Position numbers and translations under genes: made by a program. A stretch of 63,237 nucleotides of DNA, from assembly GCA_041656175.1 (NCBI GenBank), contig JBBAEA010000003.1, positions 1 through 63,237 on the forward strand, in the 5' to 3' direction. This DNA is from JBBAEA01 sp041656175 (GTDB lineage Bacteria; Myxococcota_A; Bradymonadia; UBA4248). The notes below the pieces were generated by a model. It was not told the origin of the DNA. It made no database searches and saw nothing but the letters and a program-made list of their open reading frames with translations. Positions 45,666-54,682 of this stretch are shown in pieces (the stretch's first letter is position 1; every line of letters begins with the position of its first letter).

Positions 45666-46277
45666 CTACAGAAAGCGATATGAGGCAACCATAAGTAGGC
45701 TAAACGTTGTGGTGGTTCCATGCAGCCATTTTGTTGTTTTCTCTGAATTGTATTTATCATTATACGTTTCGTAGAAATTATAGTGTGAGGTGAAGGCAAA
45801 GCCGAGCCAAAAGCGAGAGGTCACATGAAAATCAGCACCTATTTGGAATTTTGAGGAGAGGAAAGATAGAATGGTCGTTTTGTTTCTTGCTGAGCCATCT
45901 CTGACAAGTTCGCAAGGAGTTACGTTGATTCCTAGACCAAAGGTAGCATAGACACTAGCAATATCATTTTCATACATGAAAATGCGAAGGGAAGGGATAA
46001 AAAACAGGGCGTGTCGATCCCCAATGGGAATCTCATCACCACGACTTATGCTTCTGTCTGTATACTCATAGCTAAGATCTAGATATAGTCCAACATAAGG
46101 ATTAAAGCGCCAGCCAAGATCTAATTCAAAGGGGATATTGATGCCACCAGCGTAACCAAAGTTAATCCCTCCGCCCAATGAGGCGCGCAAATCAAGTTCT
46201 TGGGCTGACACGCTAGCACCGGCTGCGGTTAAAGACAGAACGATGGCTAAACATAGGCTGAAACAGAGTTTGTACAT
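45666..46277 (-). CDS. Outer-membrane beta-barrel protein (tandem copy, intact)
   Basis: 203 residues starting MYKLCFSLCLAIVLSL, a signal peptide with cleavage after VSAQ. ATG 46277 has AAGGAG eight bases upstream. The mature part has about eight amphipathic strands (GGGINFGYAGG, IPFELDLGWRFNPYVGLYLD, FHVTSRFWLGFAFTSHYNFYE) and ends SLLMVASYRFL, close to the C-terminal aromatic signal of BAM substrates. It resembles small OmpA/OmpX/opacity-type barrels. The upstream neighbour is a paralogue with a broken signal peptide. Confidence 0.8.
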   Translation of the reverse strand: MYKLCFSLCLAIVLSLTAAGASVSAQELDLRASLGGGINFGYAGGINIPFELDLGWRFNPYVGLYLDLSYEYTDRSISRGDEIPIGDRHALFFIPSLRIFMYENDIASVYATFGLGINVTPCELVRDGSARNKTTILSFLSSKFQIGADFHVTSRFWLGFAFTSHYNFYETYNDKYNSEKTTKWLHGTTTTFSLLMVASYRFL

Positions 46278-46328
46278 AATGGTCTCCTTAGAGAGTTTGA
46301 GCTTGGCAAAGATTCGCGTCATTTGTCG

Positions 46329-46953
46329 CTACAGAAAGCGATAGGAGGCAACAATAAGTATGCTAAACGTTGTGGTGGTGTCATTAAACCATTGGGTTGT
46401 TTTTTCGATATTTAGCTTATTGTTGTGCTTGTAATAAAACTCACTTTTACGTTTTTCGTAGATATTATGGAGTGACGAGAAGGCAAAGCCGAGCCAAAAG
46501 CGAGAGGTCACATGAAAATCTACACCCACCTGATATTTTGCTGAAAGAAAGGAATGACTAGAGTCCTTACTTCGAGACACTTCATCCTGAAGCTCTTCGG
46601 TAAATATTGCACTCAGTCCTAAGCCGAGCGCAGTATAGATGCTCAATATCTTATTTTCATAGAAAAAAATGCGGAAAGTTGGCAATACATACAGAGCGTG
46701 AAGATTGCCTAGCGCTCGTTCCCCGTCACTTAGAAAATGTATATCCATATATTGGTAACTTGTGTCCAAGTATAATCCGAAATATGGATTAAAACGCCAT
46801 CCAATATCTATCCCAACGGGAACATTGATACCGCCTACGTAACCAATGTTAATCCCTCCGCCCAATGGGGCGCGCAAATCAAGTTCTTGGGCTGACACGC
46901 TAGCACCGGCTGCGGTTAAAGACAGCACAATGGCTGAAACAGAGTTTGTACAT
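46329..46953 (-). pseudogene. Outer-membrane beta-barrel paralogue with frameshifted signal peptide
   Basis: The barrel part aligns with the intact neighbour from AGASVSAQELDLRA to the terminal IVASYRFL. At the 5' end the ATG at 46953 reads MYKLCFSHCAVFNR and then leaves the frame: compared with the intact copy, 11 bases (tatgtttagcc) are missing between two 'agcc' repeats. Translation from an internal GTG (46928) would yield only the last 14 residues of the signal. The gene is therefore probably not exported, or is a phase-switched off state. Downstream barrel codons are intact, so the lesion looks recent. Confidence 0.75.
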
Positions 46954-47207
46954 AATGGTCTCCTTTTTAGAATATACGACCAGCATTGCTTGCTTGATAA
47001 AAATCACCACAATGATAAATACACTCAGCAGAAAAGCCATGGCCTTCGAGGTCATCAAAGAATGGGAAAGTCTTTCTACCCACGTTGTTATAATGGTAGC
47101 GATCCCCCTTGTTAAGTGGTGATTACAGTATTGCCGCCCGTTTGGCAACGCTGGCGCATGTCTTAGCTAGTTTATGACGATAGAGGCATGAAAAGCTCTA
47201 TCGCTCA

Positions 47208-50200
47208 TCAAATGCTCCAGCCTTGCAATTCATCAATCAAAGCCATCAAGCGGGCAGTTTCATTCAATGCTGCAATCATTTTTTGATAATGCAAAATATC
47301 ATCAAAACCCAAAATCAAGCCCTTCCTGTCTTTTAACCACTTCTGCGCTGGCTGGTAACCACCGATGTAAAATTCCCATGCAAGCCTTGTTACTCCTTCA
47401 AAATACTGCGTCTTATTCATATACACGCGCCCGCGATCTTCATCGGCATCATCGGCTACAAAACGCGGCTTATCAACAACATTATCGCCTATTTGCGGGA
47501 AGCGCGTCGAAAACTGCGACACAACGGGGCTTTCCAACAAATGTACTTGCCGCAATTGCGAACCCAAATCGACTAGGGTCCAAAAAATCTTGAGACCCTC
47601 GGGGTAGGGTACACGCGGAAAATCGATCTTTAAAAACTCTTTATACTTTTCGCGATATGATTGCGAATGCAAAACAGCGTAGATATAATCGAGAAGATCA
47701 AGGGGTGTAAAACACGAGTTTCGTCCCTCTGCACCTGCCAAAGTTTCTTCGGCAACAAAGGCTAAACCCAAGATTTCTGCGATCTTTGCAACAATCTCTG
47801 CATTTAAATTCGGTCTTCGCCGCGTGACGCCGTTGAAGCTTTGCTGCTCGCCATCCTCGGGATAAAGGTATAGCGGGAAAATAGATGTTATCTCACTTGT
47901 TTTGTTGGAAACATAGGAACTTTCCATCATCGTATTCGCGATAAAAACATGTACATAATCGCTACCGCTCTTAAATTGTTTGCAAAGTGCAAGCCCGACA
48001 TTATCGCCTTTAATAAAATGTTGCATGACTTCTATTCGGCTTCCTTCAATAAAATGTGCCTCATAATAAACAAATTTTAAATCAAAAGGCCTGTACAATA
48101 TGGGATACACAAAGCGAACATCAAATTGTTTAGCACTTTTTTGAACCTCTTCGATTTTAAAGCGTTTATTCTCTTTTAAGCCGTATTTCCGCTGCAAATC
48201 ACTTTTGGACATTGCGAAAAAATCGCTTATACGTGAAGCTAAAATATCTTTATGGCTATCAATAACAAAAGCATCTCTTGATGTTACCATGCCGCTTTTG
48301 TGGAGAGAAAACAAAGCGCTGACTGAAAAACCCTTATCGTAATCTTCCTGTGCTTTAAAATCCTTTGGAAGCATAAAATACATCGGTTCTAAACAGGGAA
48401 GTTCCTTATACGGTATACTTACTATCGAATTTTCATTTAAAAAATCATATTTAAATTCCCGTTTCCCATATAAATCATAATGAAAAACTCTCCCCAACTC
48501 CCCCTTTTTTTTCTTAGCCGTCTTTATAAAAAAATTAATCGACACCCCCTGCGTAATATCAAAGACATTTTCATCTATGCCCCCATCGGGAGCCGTTTCC
48601 TTTTTCTTGCTGTTGCCGTGCAAATCGATGGTGTATATTTTGTCGAAACATTGTAATAAATTCCAGCGCATACCTCTGAAGGTAGGATTATCCAAATAAC
48701 CATGAGGATTAATATACGCAAGTATACCGCTGCCGTTCTTTTCTATATAGTGTTGCCCGTATCGAATAAATTTTACATAATCATCATTGAGCCACTTGGG
48801 ATTTCTCTCTTGTAATTTTTGCACTCCCCCTGGCTCTTTTTTATAATCTTGCATCAAATCCATGATCCAAGCCCCCTTATTGGCGCTCTCGCCGCTATAC
48901 GGTGGATTGCCCAAAACCACCATAACGGGACAGTCTCGTTTGAGGCGGTTTGCCTCGTTGGCTTCATTGCTAAGCCAGGAGGCAAACAAGGTTCCCGTGT
49001 CGGGGTGCTGCTGCTCTTCTAGGCTATTGGTCAAAAACACGCGCAGACGCTGTGCATTCGTGGCCTTAAAACCCGTCTCCCTCAACAAGAGATCCAGCTT
49101 TAAATGCGCCATGGCGTAACTCGCCATGAGGATCTCAAAACCATGGAGCCTCGGCAATAGATGATCTTGCACATACTGCGACCAGATACCTTCCTGGCCT
49201 TCAAAGTTTTTGTAAATGGCCTTGATGACTTCGGCTAAAAACGTGCCCGTACCCGTGGCGGGATCTAAAATTTGGACGCGGTGCAGCTCGTGCTCGACTT
49301 TTTTACCCTGCACATCGGCTTCGATCTTTGTTTTTGTGGTATCGGCCAAGCCCATGGGCAAGCCGAAATCGTTTTTTAAAATTTGATCCACAGCCCTAAC
49401 CATAAACTGCACGACGGGCGTCGGTGTATACCAAACACCGCGTGTCTTGCGCAGAGTGGGGTCATAAAGACTTAGGAAATCTTCGTAAAAATGAATAATA
49501 GGATCTTCACTTTCGGTGGACTTTCCATAATCCTGCAAGATTTGCGCCACATCACAGGCTAAGAAAATGCGAATTAAATCGTCCACAACCCATTTTATGC
49601 GGTCATCTAGCTCAATTCCCGCAATATATCCAAATAATTGTTTTAAAAAAGGATTAGATTTGGGGATGAGTTCATAGGCTTCTTGTCGGCTAAAAGTTTG
49701 CAGTGTCGGATCGTGTAAACGCGCAGCAAACATACCGTAGCAAAGCGTTTGCGCGTACACATCGGCGAAGGATTTAATGCTGATGTCATGGATCGTATAG
49801 CGCCTGAAAGACTCCATTTGAGCAAGTAAGCTGCTGTTTTCCTCTGCGTTTTCATCAAAGCTAAGCGCATTTTCGATAATATTGGCCAGTAGTCTAGCCT
49901 TTGCCGCCATGAGTTCGGCCAAGCGTTGAGGGGACTGAATACTTTGCCCGCTATACGAAGCGAAATCTTTTATTTTCGCCCTGAAGGCTTCAAAGTTTTC
50001 TTTTAGGGGGCGAATACCTTTATGCGTAATTTCAGCAATGCTAATTTTGGCAGTACATTCTTCGTTTTTGTAAAAATAAAAACGAAGATAATCCGTGAAA
50101 ACGATGTTATCCAAGGATTTTTTATAACGGTCAAACTGCTCTTTGTTCCTCTTTGGTTTTAGACCCTCAAGGTCGGCATCGCCCAGATCTTTAGCCTCTA

Positions 50201-50399
50201 TAAAGCCAACGGGAACATCGCCCTTGGTCAAAATATAATCTGGAGCCCCGCAATCGCGGCGTTTGGCTTCGTTGATTACCAGTAAATCGGGCAAAAGCGC
50301 GTTTAATAAATTCTGCAAATTCCCGCGAAAACTGTGTTCGCTGCTGTGCCCGCCCTTGTAGAGTTTTTGAACATTAGCAATGTATTTGGCAATCGGCAT
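47208..50399 (-). CDS. Single-chain type ISP-like restriction-modification enzyme without motor domain
   Basis: 1063-residue polypeptide combining nuclease, adenine-N6 methyltransferase and target recognition. PD-(D/E)xK core near the N-terminus: D54 (GAPDYIL) and E68-A-K70 (GFIEAKDLG). A helical connector follows (about 80-350). The methyltransferase has motif I DPATGTGTFL with D379 and motif IV N498-P-P-Y. The C-terminal 450 residues match the ISP-type specificity region (RPFDLKFVYYEAHFIEGSR-like). No Walker A or DExx helicase motif lies between nuclease and methylase, unlike LlaGI/LlaBIII; the layout is closer to type IIG. ATG 50399 has GAGGAG upstream; the open frame above it is not conserved. 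Solitary gene, defence role inferred. Confidence 0.85.
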   Translation of the reverse strand: MPIAKYIANVQKLYKGGHSSEHSFRGNLQNLLNALLPDLLVINEAKRRDCGAPDYILTKGDVPVGFIEAKDLGDADLEGLKPKRNKEQFDRYKKSLDNIVFTDYLRFYFYKNEECTAKISIAEITHKGIRPLKENFEAFRAKIKDFASYSGQSIQSPQRLAELMAAKARLLANIIENALSFDENAEENSSLLAQMESFRRYTIHDISIKSFADVYAQTLCYGMFAARLHDPTLQTFSRQEAYELIPKSNPFLKQLFGYIAGIELDDRIKWVVDDLIRIFLACDVAQILQDYGKSTESEDPIIHFYEDFLSLYDPTLRKTRGVWYTPTPVVQFMVRAVDQILKNDFGLPMGLADTTKTKIEADVQGKKVEHELHRVQILDPATGTGTFLAEVIKAIYKNFEGQEGIWSQYVQDHLLPRLHGFEILMASYAMAHLKLDLLLRETGFKATNAQRLRVFLTNSLEEQQHPDTGTLFASWLSNEANEANRLKRDCPVMVVLGNPPYSGESANKGAWIMDLMQDYKKEPGGVQKLQERNPKWLNDDYVKFIRYGQHYIEKNGSGILAYINPHGYLDNPTFRGMRWNLLQCFDKIYTIDLHGNSKKKETAPDGGIDENVFDITQGVSINFFIKTAKKKKGELGRVFHYDLYGKREFKYDFLNENSIVSIPYKELPCLEPMYFMLPKDFKAQEDYDKGFSVSALFSLHKSGMVTSRDAFVIDSHKDILASRISDFFAMSKSDLQRKYGLKENKRFKIEEVQKSAKQFDVRFVYPILYRPFDLKFVYYEAHFIEGSRIEVMQHFIKGDNVGLALCKQFKSGSDYVHVFIANTMMESSYVSNKTSEITSIFPLYLYPEDGEQQSFNGVTRRRPNLNAEIVAKIAEILGLAFVAEETLAGAEGRNSCFTPLDLLDYIYAVLHSQSYREKYKEFLKIDFPRVPYPEGLKIFWTLVDLGSQLRQVHLLESPVVSQFSTRFPQIGDNVVDKPRFVADDADEDRGRVYMNKTQYFEGVTRLAWEFYIGGYQPAQKWLKDRKGLILGFDDILHYQKMIAALNETARLMALIDELQGWSI

Positions 50400-50532
50400 C
50401 TTTGTCTCCTCTTTTTTCTGTGCAAAGCGCGTGCCTTTTAGCTGAATTATTATTTTATTCGAGGATGCCGATGAGCATTCTTGCTCGTTTACAAAAATAG
50501 TGATTTTTTGCTTCAGAGCAAAGGTATCAAAA

Positions 50533-50596
50533 AGGAAACTCTGATTTATTTTGGGGCTCCGCCCCAAACCCCATCTAAGGGCTATAGCCCTTGAAG
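50533..50596 (-). repeat. Family C repeat, inverted copy
   Basis: Reads 'aaactctgatttatt', hairpin TTGGGGC-tcc-GCCCCAA, then AAGGGCTATAGCCCTT. It lies between the restriction enzyme gene and the left end of the IS3 remnant. Confidence 0.7.
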
Positions 50597-51206
50597 TGAA
50601 TCCAAAAAGTTGTAAAAATTTTTAAAGGGGGATAGTTAGTTGTTGATTGGGGTGAGCTTAATGATTCAAGCCTGTAGATGATTGGAGTTTTCCAACCAAG
50701 TTGTTTTTTTATTCTAGAATGGTTGTAGTAATCAAGATAATCAGCAAGTTTGTTTTCGAATTCCTCAACAGTCTTAAACCTTTTGTTTATGAAAGACTCT
50801 GTTTTTACAACTGCAAAAAAGCTCTCCATCACAGCATTATCATAACAATTACCTCTACGACTCATACTTTGAATGATTCCTTGCTCACTTAGCCTTTCTC
50901 GAAACTGAGTGTGGCGGTAAAGAGAACCTTAGTCTTCAAGCCTAACTCTCGCATTAATTTCAGGACAGTTTTGTGGTTTAACAAAAAGCCAGCCATTCTA
51001 AGATACGCCTGCATACGCCTGTACCCGAGCAATTCCCCATGCTCTTTAAATAACCTAACCATACACGTTTTTGAGTCTTCGTATTTATCCGCCAACTTTG
51101 ACCTCTTTAAATGGTAGTAAAACGTTGACTGTGGTATTCCCGCTGCTGTTAAGAGTCTTTGTAGTTTGTGAGTATGCCTTAATTCATCAATAGCGATTAC
51201 TATCAA
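50575..51206 (-). pseudogene. IS3-family orfB with deleted catalytic core
   Basis: The N-terminal HTH-like part (IDELRHTHKLQRLLTAAGIP, RLFKEHGELLGYRRMQAYLR) is present to ELGLKTK. There the frame jumps directly into GSLYRHTQFRERLSEQGI in another frame, then SMSRRGNCYDNAVMESFF with the final Glu of DDE. The segment that carries the first two catalytic Asp residues is missing. The open frame therefore breaks near 50890 and the transposase cannot be active. Confidence 0.85.
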
Positions 51207-51600
51207 CCGCTTGTTTGTTGAATTAAGACTGCTAACTTTTTTAAGAGCGCAACCTCTGCCTCTAACTGTAAGATTCGCTCTTCTTGACTAGGTGGCTCTG
51301 TCTCTAATTTCTTCGCGTTCTGGTTATTCTTCCTCGACTTGGGAAGTTTTGTAGCCTTGCCTTTTAATTTACTTTTCTTGCCATTCTTTACTGCCTCTAA
51401 AAAACCAGCATGTCCTCTATCATTATATATTTTATGCCAGTCTGAAACGGTATGCTTGCCAGTAATCCCGTACTGACGCGAAACCTCCAAATATGATAGA
51501 TCGTTCTCTAGCATAGTTGAGAGCACTTTGAGTTTAAATTCAGCTGAGTACTTTGCCATAATGTGGATCTCCGTATTTATTAAGCCCAGTTTTTTCATCA
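50597..51600 (-). mobile_element. IS3-family element (IS150-like) with internal deletion
   Basis: An orfA-orfB pair of IS3 type on the minus strand. Total length about 1.0 kb is well below the 1.3-1.5 kb of intact relatives because most of the integrase core of orfB is deleted. The ends are not certain; no convincing terminal inverted repeat was found by eye. Confidence 0.75.
51203..51559 (-). CDS. IS3-family transposase OrfA (helix-turn-helix)
   Basis: 118 residues starting MAKYSAEFKLKVLSTML, the usual IS3/IS150 OrfA beginning. The HTH spans SYLEVSRQYGITGKHTVSDW, a basic linker follows, and a leucine-zipper-like heptad (RILQLEAEVALLKKLAVL) ends the protein. ATG 51559 has GGAG upstream. It overlaps the orfB frame by four bases, the arrangement used for programmed frameshifting in IS3 elements. 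Without a functional OrfB it may only act as a DNA-binding repressor. Confidence 0.85.
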   Translation of the reverse strand: MAKYSAEFKLKVLSTMLENDLSYLEVSRQYGITGKHTVSDWHKIYNDRGHAGFLEAVKNGKKSKLKGKATKLPKSRKNNQNAKKLETEPPSQEERILQLEAEVALLKKLAVLIQQTSG

Positions 51601-51631
51601 AAGTGCGAAGCACTTTGTTGGAAAAACTGGG
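51585..51631. repeat. 22-bp hairpin next to the IS3 remnant
   Basis: Left arm 51585-51606, loop GAA, right arm 51610-51631. 21 of 22 positions pair (one T-T mismatch, one G-T). It begins CCCAG and ends CTGGG, and lies about 25 bases upstream of orfA. Confidence 0.7.
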
Positions 51632-51705
51632 AGCAAGTGCGTAGCCCTTGTTAAGGGCGCTCCCCCTTCGCAAAAAGTATTCCAATTTTTCGGGGTGAGA
51701 TCAAA

Positions 51706-51850
51706 AACGCTGCGGGGGCGTTGCGGGGGGCTTTGCCCCCCGCTGAGGGGGTAGACGCAAACCCGCGCACAGCGCGGGGTTGCGGCGTAGGGGGAGACTT
51801 CCCCCCACAAAAGAAAAAGCTTAATTTTCGGATGAATCAGAGTTTCCCTA
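51706..51850 (+). repeat. Family B repeat followed by a family C tip
   Basis: Hairpins GCGGGGGGC-ttt-GCCCCCCGC and AACCCGCGC-aca-GCGCGGGGTT, then 'gtagggggagacttcccccc'. The tip 'gaatcagagtttccc' follows at 51834-51848. Nearly the same as the copy at 60.8 kb. Together with the hairpin at 51.6 kb it fills the gap 51560-51952. Confidence 0.75.
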
Positions 51851-51952
51851 GGGACGGCGCGAGCTGCAAACGTGCCATGCTCCATAGCAGCAAGTTCAGG
51901 GCTTTTTGCCGATTTGCGGTAGCCGGAGCGGGCGAGGCCTCGATGAGGGTGT

Positions 51953-52534
51953 TTAGTATTGCCTGGGAAAGTAGTCTTTGCCCGCCTGCCAGAGGTACTT
52001 ATCGAGCTGTTTGAGTGTGAATTCATCTAGCCCATAGAAGCTGCGGAACTCCATTAAAATGGCGTGGTAGCTTGGATAATGCTTCAGATCGTCTTTTTTG
52101 AATTTGTAGAATTTATCCACCCGCTTGAAGTGCATGAGCATCTTCTCCACAAAGCTGTCATAGATCGGATAGTCTTCCGGAAAATGGTGGCTGCAATATT
52201 TGGTGGCAAAGGAATAAAAATGGATGCTTTTCTGGTCATTAACCTTAACTACGGCAAGGTCGTTGACCAGAGTCAGATCCCGATTGGCGAGTCGTTGATC
52301 GATATCCAGTTTGACGATGTGCTTGGCAACGGTGAATGGTGAAAAGATGTTCGTGCTGTAAAAGTCGTTCAGTGAGCAGACCTTGATAAGGACATCATCC
52401 ATATCGTCATTTCGGGGATACGTCACAGCGAATAATTTTCTGAGGCTACTCTCCTGCAGTACATAATTTTCCAGTGAATTCCATCGCTGTAGATACATGG
52501 CTAGCTGTTCGGCCGACGGTCTGACTTTATTCAT
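51953..52534 (-). CDS. Conserved-looking protein of unknown function at the island edge
   Basis: 193 residues, helical, no signal peptide or membrane segment. Distinctive stretch: FYSFATKYCSHHFPEDYPIYDSF at about 125-145 (conserved-looking Cys-His-His and YPIYD), then MLMHFKRVDKF and FRSFYGLDEFTLKQLDKYLW. The pattern of a helical bundle with a mid-protein SFATKYC motif recalls proteins seen around defence genes and, loosely, HhH-GPD-like folds, but I cannot assign a family. It is transcribed away from the defence operon, with 54 bases between its start and the first operon frame. Confidence 0.6.
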   Translation of the reverse strand: MNKVRPSAEQLAMYLQRWNSLENYVLQESSLRKLFAVTYPRNDDMDDVLIKVCSLNDFYSTNIFSPFTVAKHIVKLDIDQRLANRDLTLVNDLAVVKVNDQKSIHFYSFATKYCSHHFPEDYPIYDSFVEKMLMHFKRVDKFYKFKKDDLKHYPSYHAILMEFRSFYGLDEFTLKQLDKYLWQAGKDYFPRQY

Positions 52535-52588
52535 AGAGAAAGCTGCTTACAAGTTATCGCCATTGGAAGCCTTCTTGGGTGTAAGGTC

Positions 52589-54682
52589 TTGTTTTTATGG
52601 GCTTTATTTCGAAAGTTCAACAAACTCCAGGGGAAGACCGATGCATTCCATCGTCTGATGACCCTGTTAGATGACAATGCCTTTCCAGATATGGCTAGCG
52701 TTTCACGCGAGCGTGTAGCTCCGTATGTCATCCGTACTGAAAAACGCAAGGCCATCGATACCGACGGCAAAGCACTCTTTAAGCCTCGGCGTACGCAGAT
52801 GGCTCCAGTGGCTTGGGAGAGTCGTCATTACTTGCAGCAGCTTCTCTACGAGGCGGTGACCGACTATGTGCGCGAGGGCTACAATCAGGCTATGCGCGAG
52901 AAGAAGCACCACATCGGCTTCCTGATGATCCTGATGCAGCGCCTAGTGGTTTCCAGCACCCGGGCGATTTGCAGCACGCTGGAACGACGGCTCGCGGCGC
53001 TCAAGGAAGGCGAACAGAAGGCCAGCCTGCGCCTAACAGAACTGGAAAACGGCGTGCAGGGAGTGGAAAGCCCAGACGATGAAATGCTTGAGCTCTACGA
53101 CATGGATGGCCAAGAGCTGCTCGATGAGCTGCTCAAATCTCATGTCTCGGCTCTGCAGAGCGAAGGCAGTCATGTGGAGACCCTGCTCAAAGCGGCGGTT
53201 CGCTGCGAACAAGTAGGTTCTGACGCCAAGGCCGAGGCGTTGATCGAGTGGATCTACGAACTGCAGGCCGAGGAAAACGAACCGGATCTGAAGGTGTTGA
53301 TCTTCACCGAGTTCGTGCCCACCCAGCAGATGCTGAAGGAGTTTCTGGAAGCCCGTGGCATATCGGTCGTCACCTTGAACGGCTCCATGGATATGAAGGG
53401 ACGTAAGCAGGCTCAGGACGCCTTCCGCAAATCGCACCGTGTGCTGGTTTCCACTGACGCGGGCGGTGAGGGTCTAAACCTGCAGTTCGCTCATGTCATC
53501 ATCAACTACGATATCCCTTGGAACCCGATGCGGCTGGAACAGCGAATCGGTCGCGTGGATCGTATTGGGCAGCCCAAGACGGTGCGTGCGATCAACTTCG
53601 TGTTTGAGGATTCGGTCGAGTTCCGGGTCCGCGAAGTGCTGGAGCAGAAGCTCTCGGTGATCTTCGATGAGTTTGGTATCGACAAGACTGGGGACGTGCT
53701 CGACTCCGCCCAAGCTGGTGAATTGTTTGAGGATGTGTTCGCCTCGGCTATCCTTAATCCAGATGGTATCGAAACCTCAGTCGATCACACGGTGGCTCAG
53801 CTTCGCGATGAGATTCAGAAGCTGCGCGAGCTTTCCGCCGTCTATGGCATTTCAGAAGAACCAGATGTGCAGGTGGCTGAGCGTCTGCGTACCCATCCTC
53901 TATCCCATTGGGTGGAACGGATGACGGTGAACTATCTTAATTCTCACGGTGGCGTAGCCAGCCGCAAACGTTCCTGCTGGGATCTGAATTGGCCGGACGG
54001 TCAAAAGCACCGCAAAGTTGTGTTCAACGCCCGAGAAGCGGATCGTCTGGACGACGCAACCCTGCTCAATCTTGAAAACAGTTGTGTCCGTGGACTAGCC
54101 TTGAACCTGCCGCAGATCGCGGCTGGCCAGCCTTTGCCTTGCGTAAGCGTGAGCGGATTGCCAAGCAGCATCTCCGGGCTCTGGGGGCTCTTTGAGATAC
54201 GTCTTCGAGCCGGGATGCACCAGAAGACACAACTGTTGCGTATTCCCTTGCTGCGGCGGGGATATCTCAGTGTGTTCCTGAATGAGGAAGGTAAACTGTT
54301 TCTGCCCACGGCTCGGCATATCTGGGATGTGCTGCAGACAGCGGAAGCCCAGGTGCAGGCCACCCTCGGCCAGAACGAATCCATTATCGCCCATGAACGG
54401 TTGCAGGAAGCGGCCGAGAAAGCCGGACATGAGCTGTTTGACGCATTACAGCAGGCGCATCTCGCCTCTGTGGCTCGCGAGGAGGAACGTGGCAACGTCT
54501 CTTTTGCCTCGCGTCGCAAGGCCATCGAGAGGGTTGGATTGCCAGAGGTACGGCAATTCAGGTTGTCACGTTGCGATGCGGACGAATCCGAGTGGCGGCA
54601 TGAACTGCAATCAGCAAGGCAGATCGTGCCGGAAATCCGACCGCTGCTGATGTTGCGGATCATCAAAGGAGGCGCTCAATGA
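52589..54682 (+). pseudogene. brxHII: BREX type 3 helicase BrxHII, motor N-terminus missing
   Basis: SNF2-like helicase of the BREX type 3 BrxHII type, truncated. Homology-like sequence begins at QGKTDAFHRLMTLLDDNAFP, which in intact relatives follows the Walker A and DExH half. The C-terminal helicase lobe is present: LKVLIFTEFVPTQQMLKEF (motif IV), VLVSTDAGGEGLNLQFAH (V), NPMRLEQRIGRVDRIGQ (VI), with a 350-residue tail. The open frame starts at a TTG without ribosome site, so there is no authentic start; in-frame ATG 52657 is the first usable. Without motifs I and II it cannot hydrolyse ATP. Its stop overlaps the pglZ start (ATGA). GC content and codon use are visibly higher than in the flanking chromosome. 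Confidence 0.8.
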
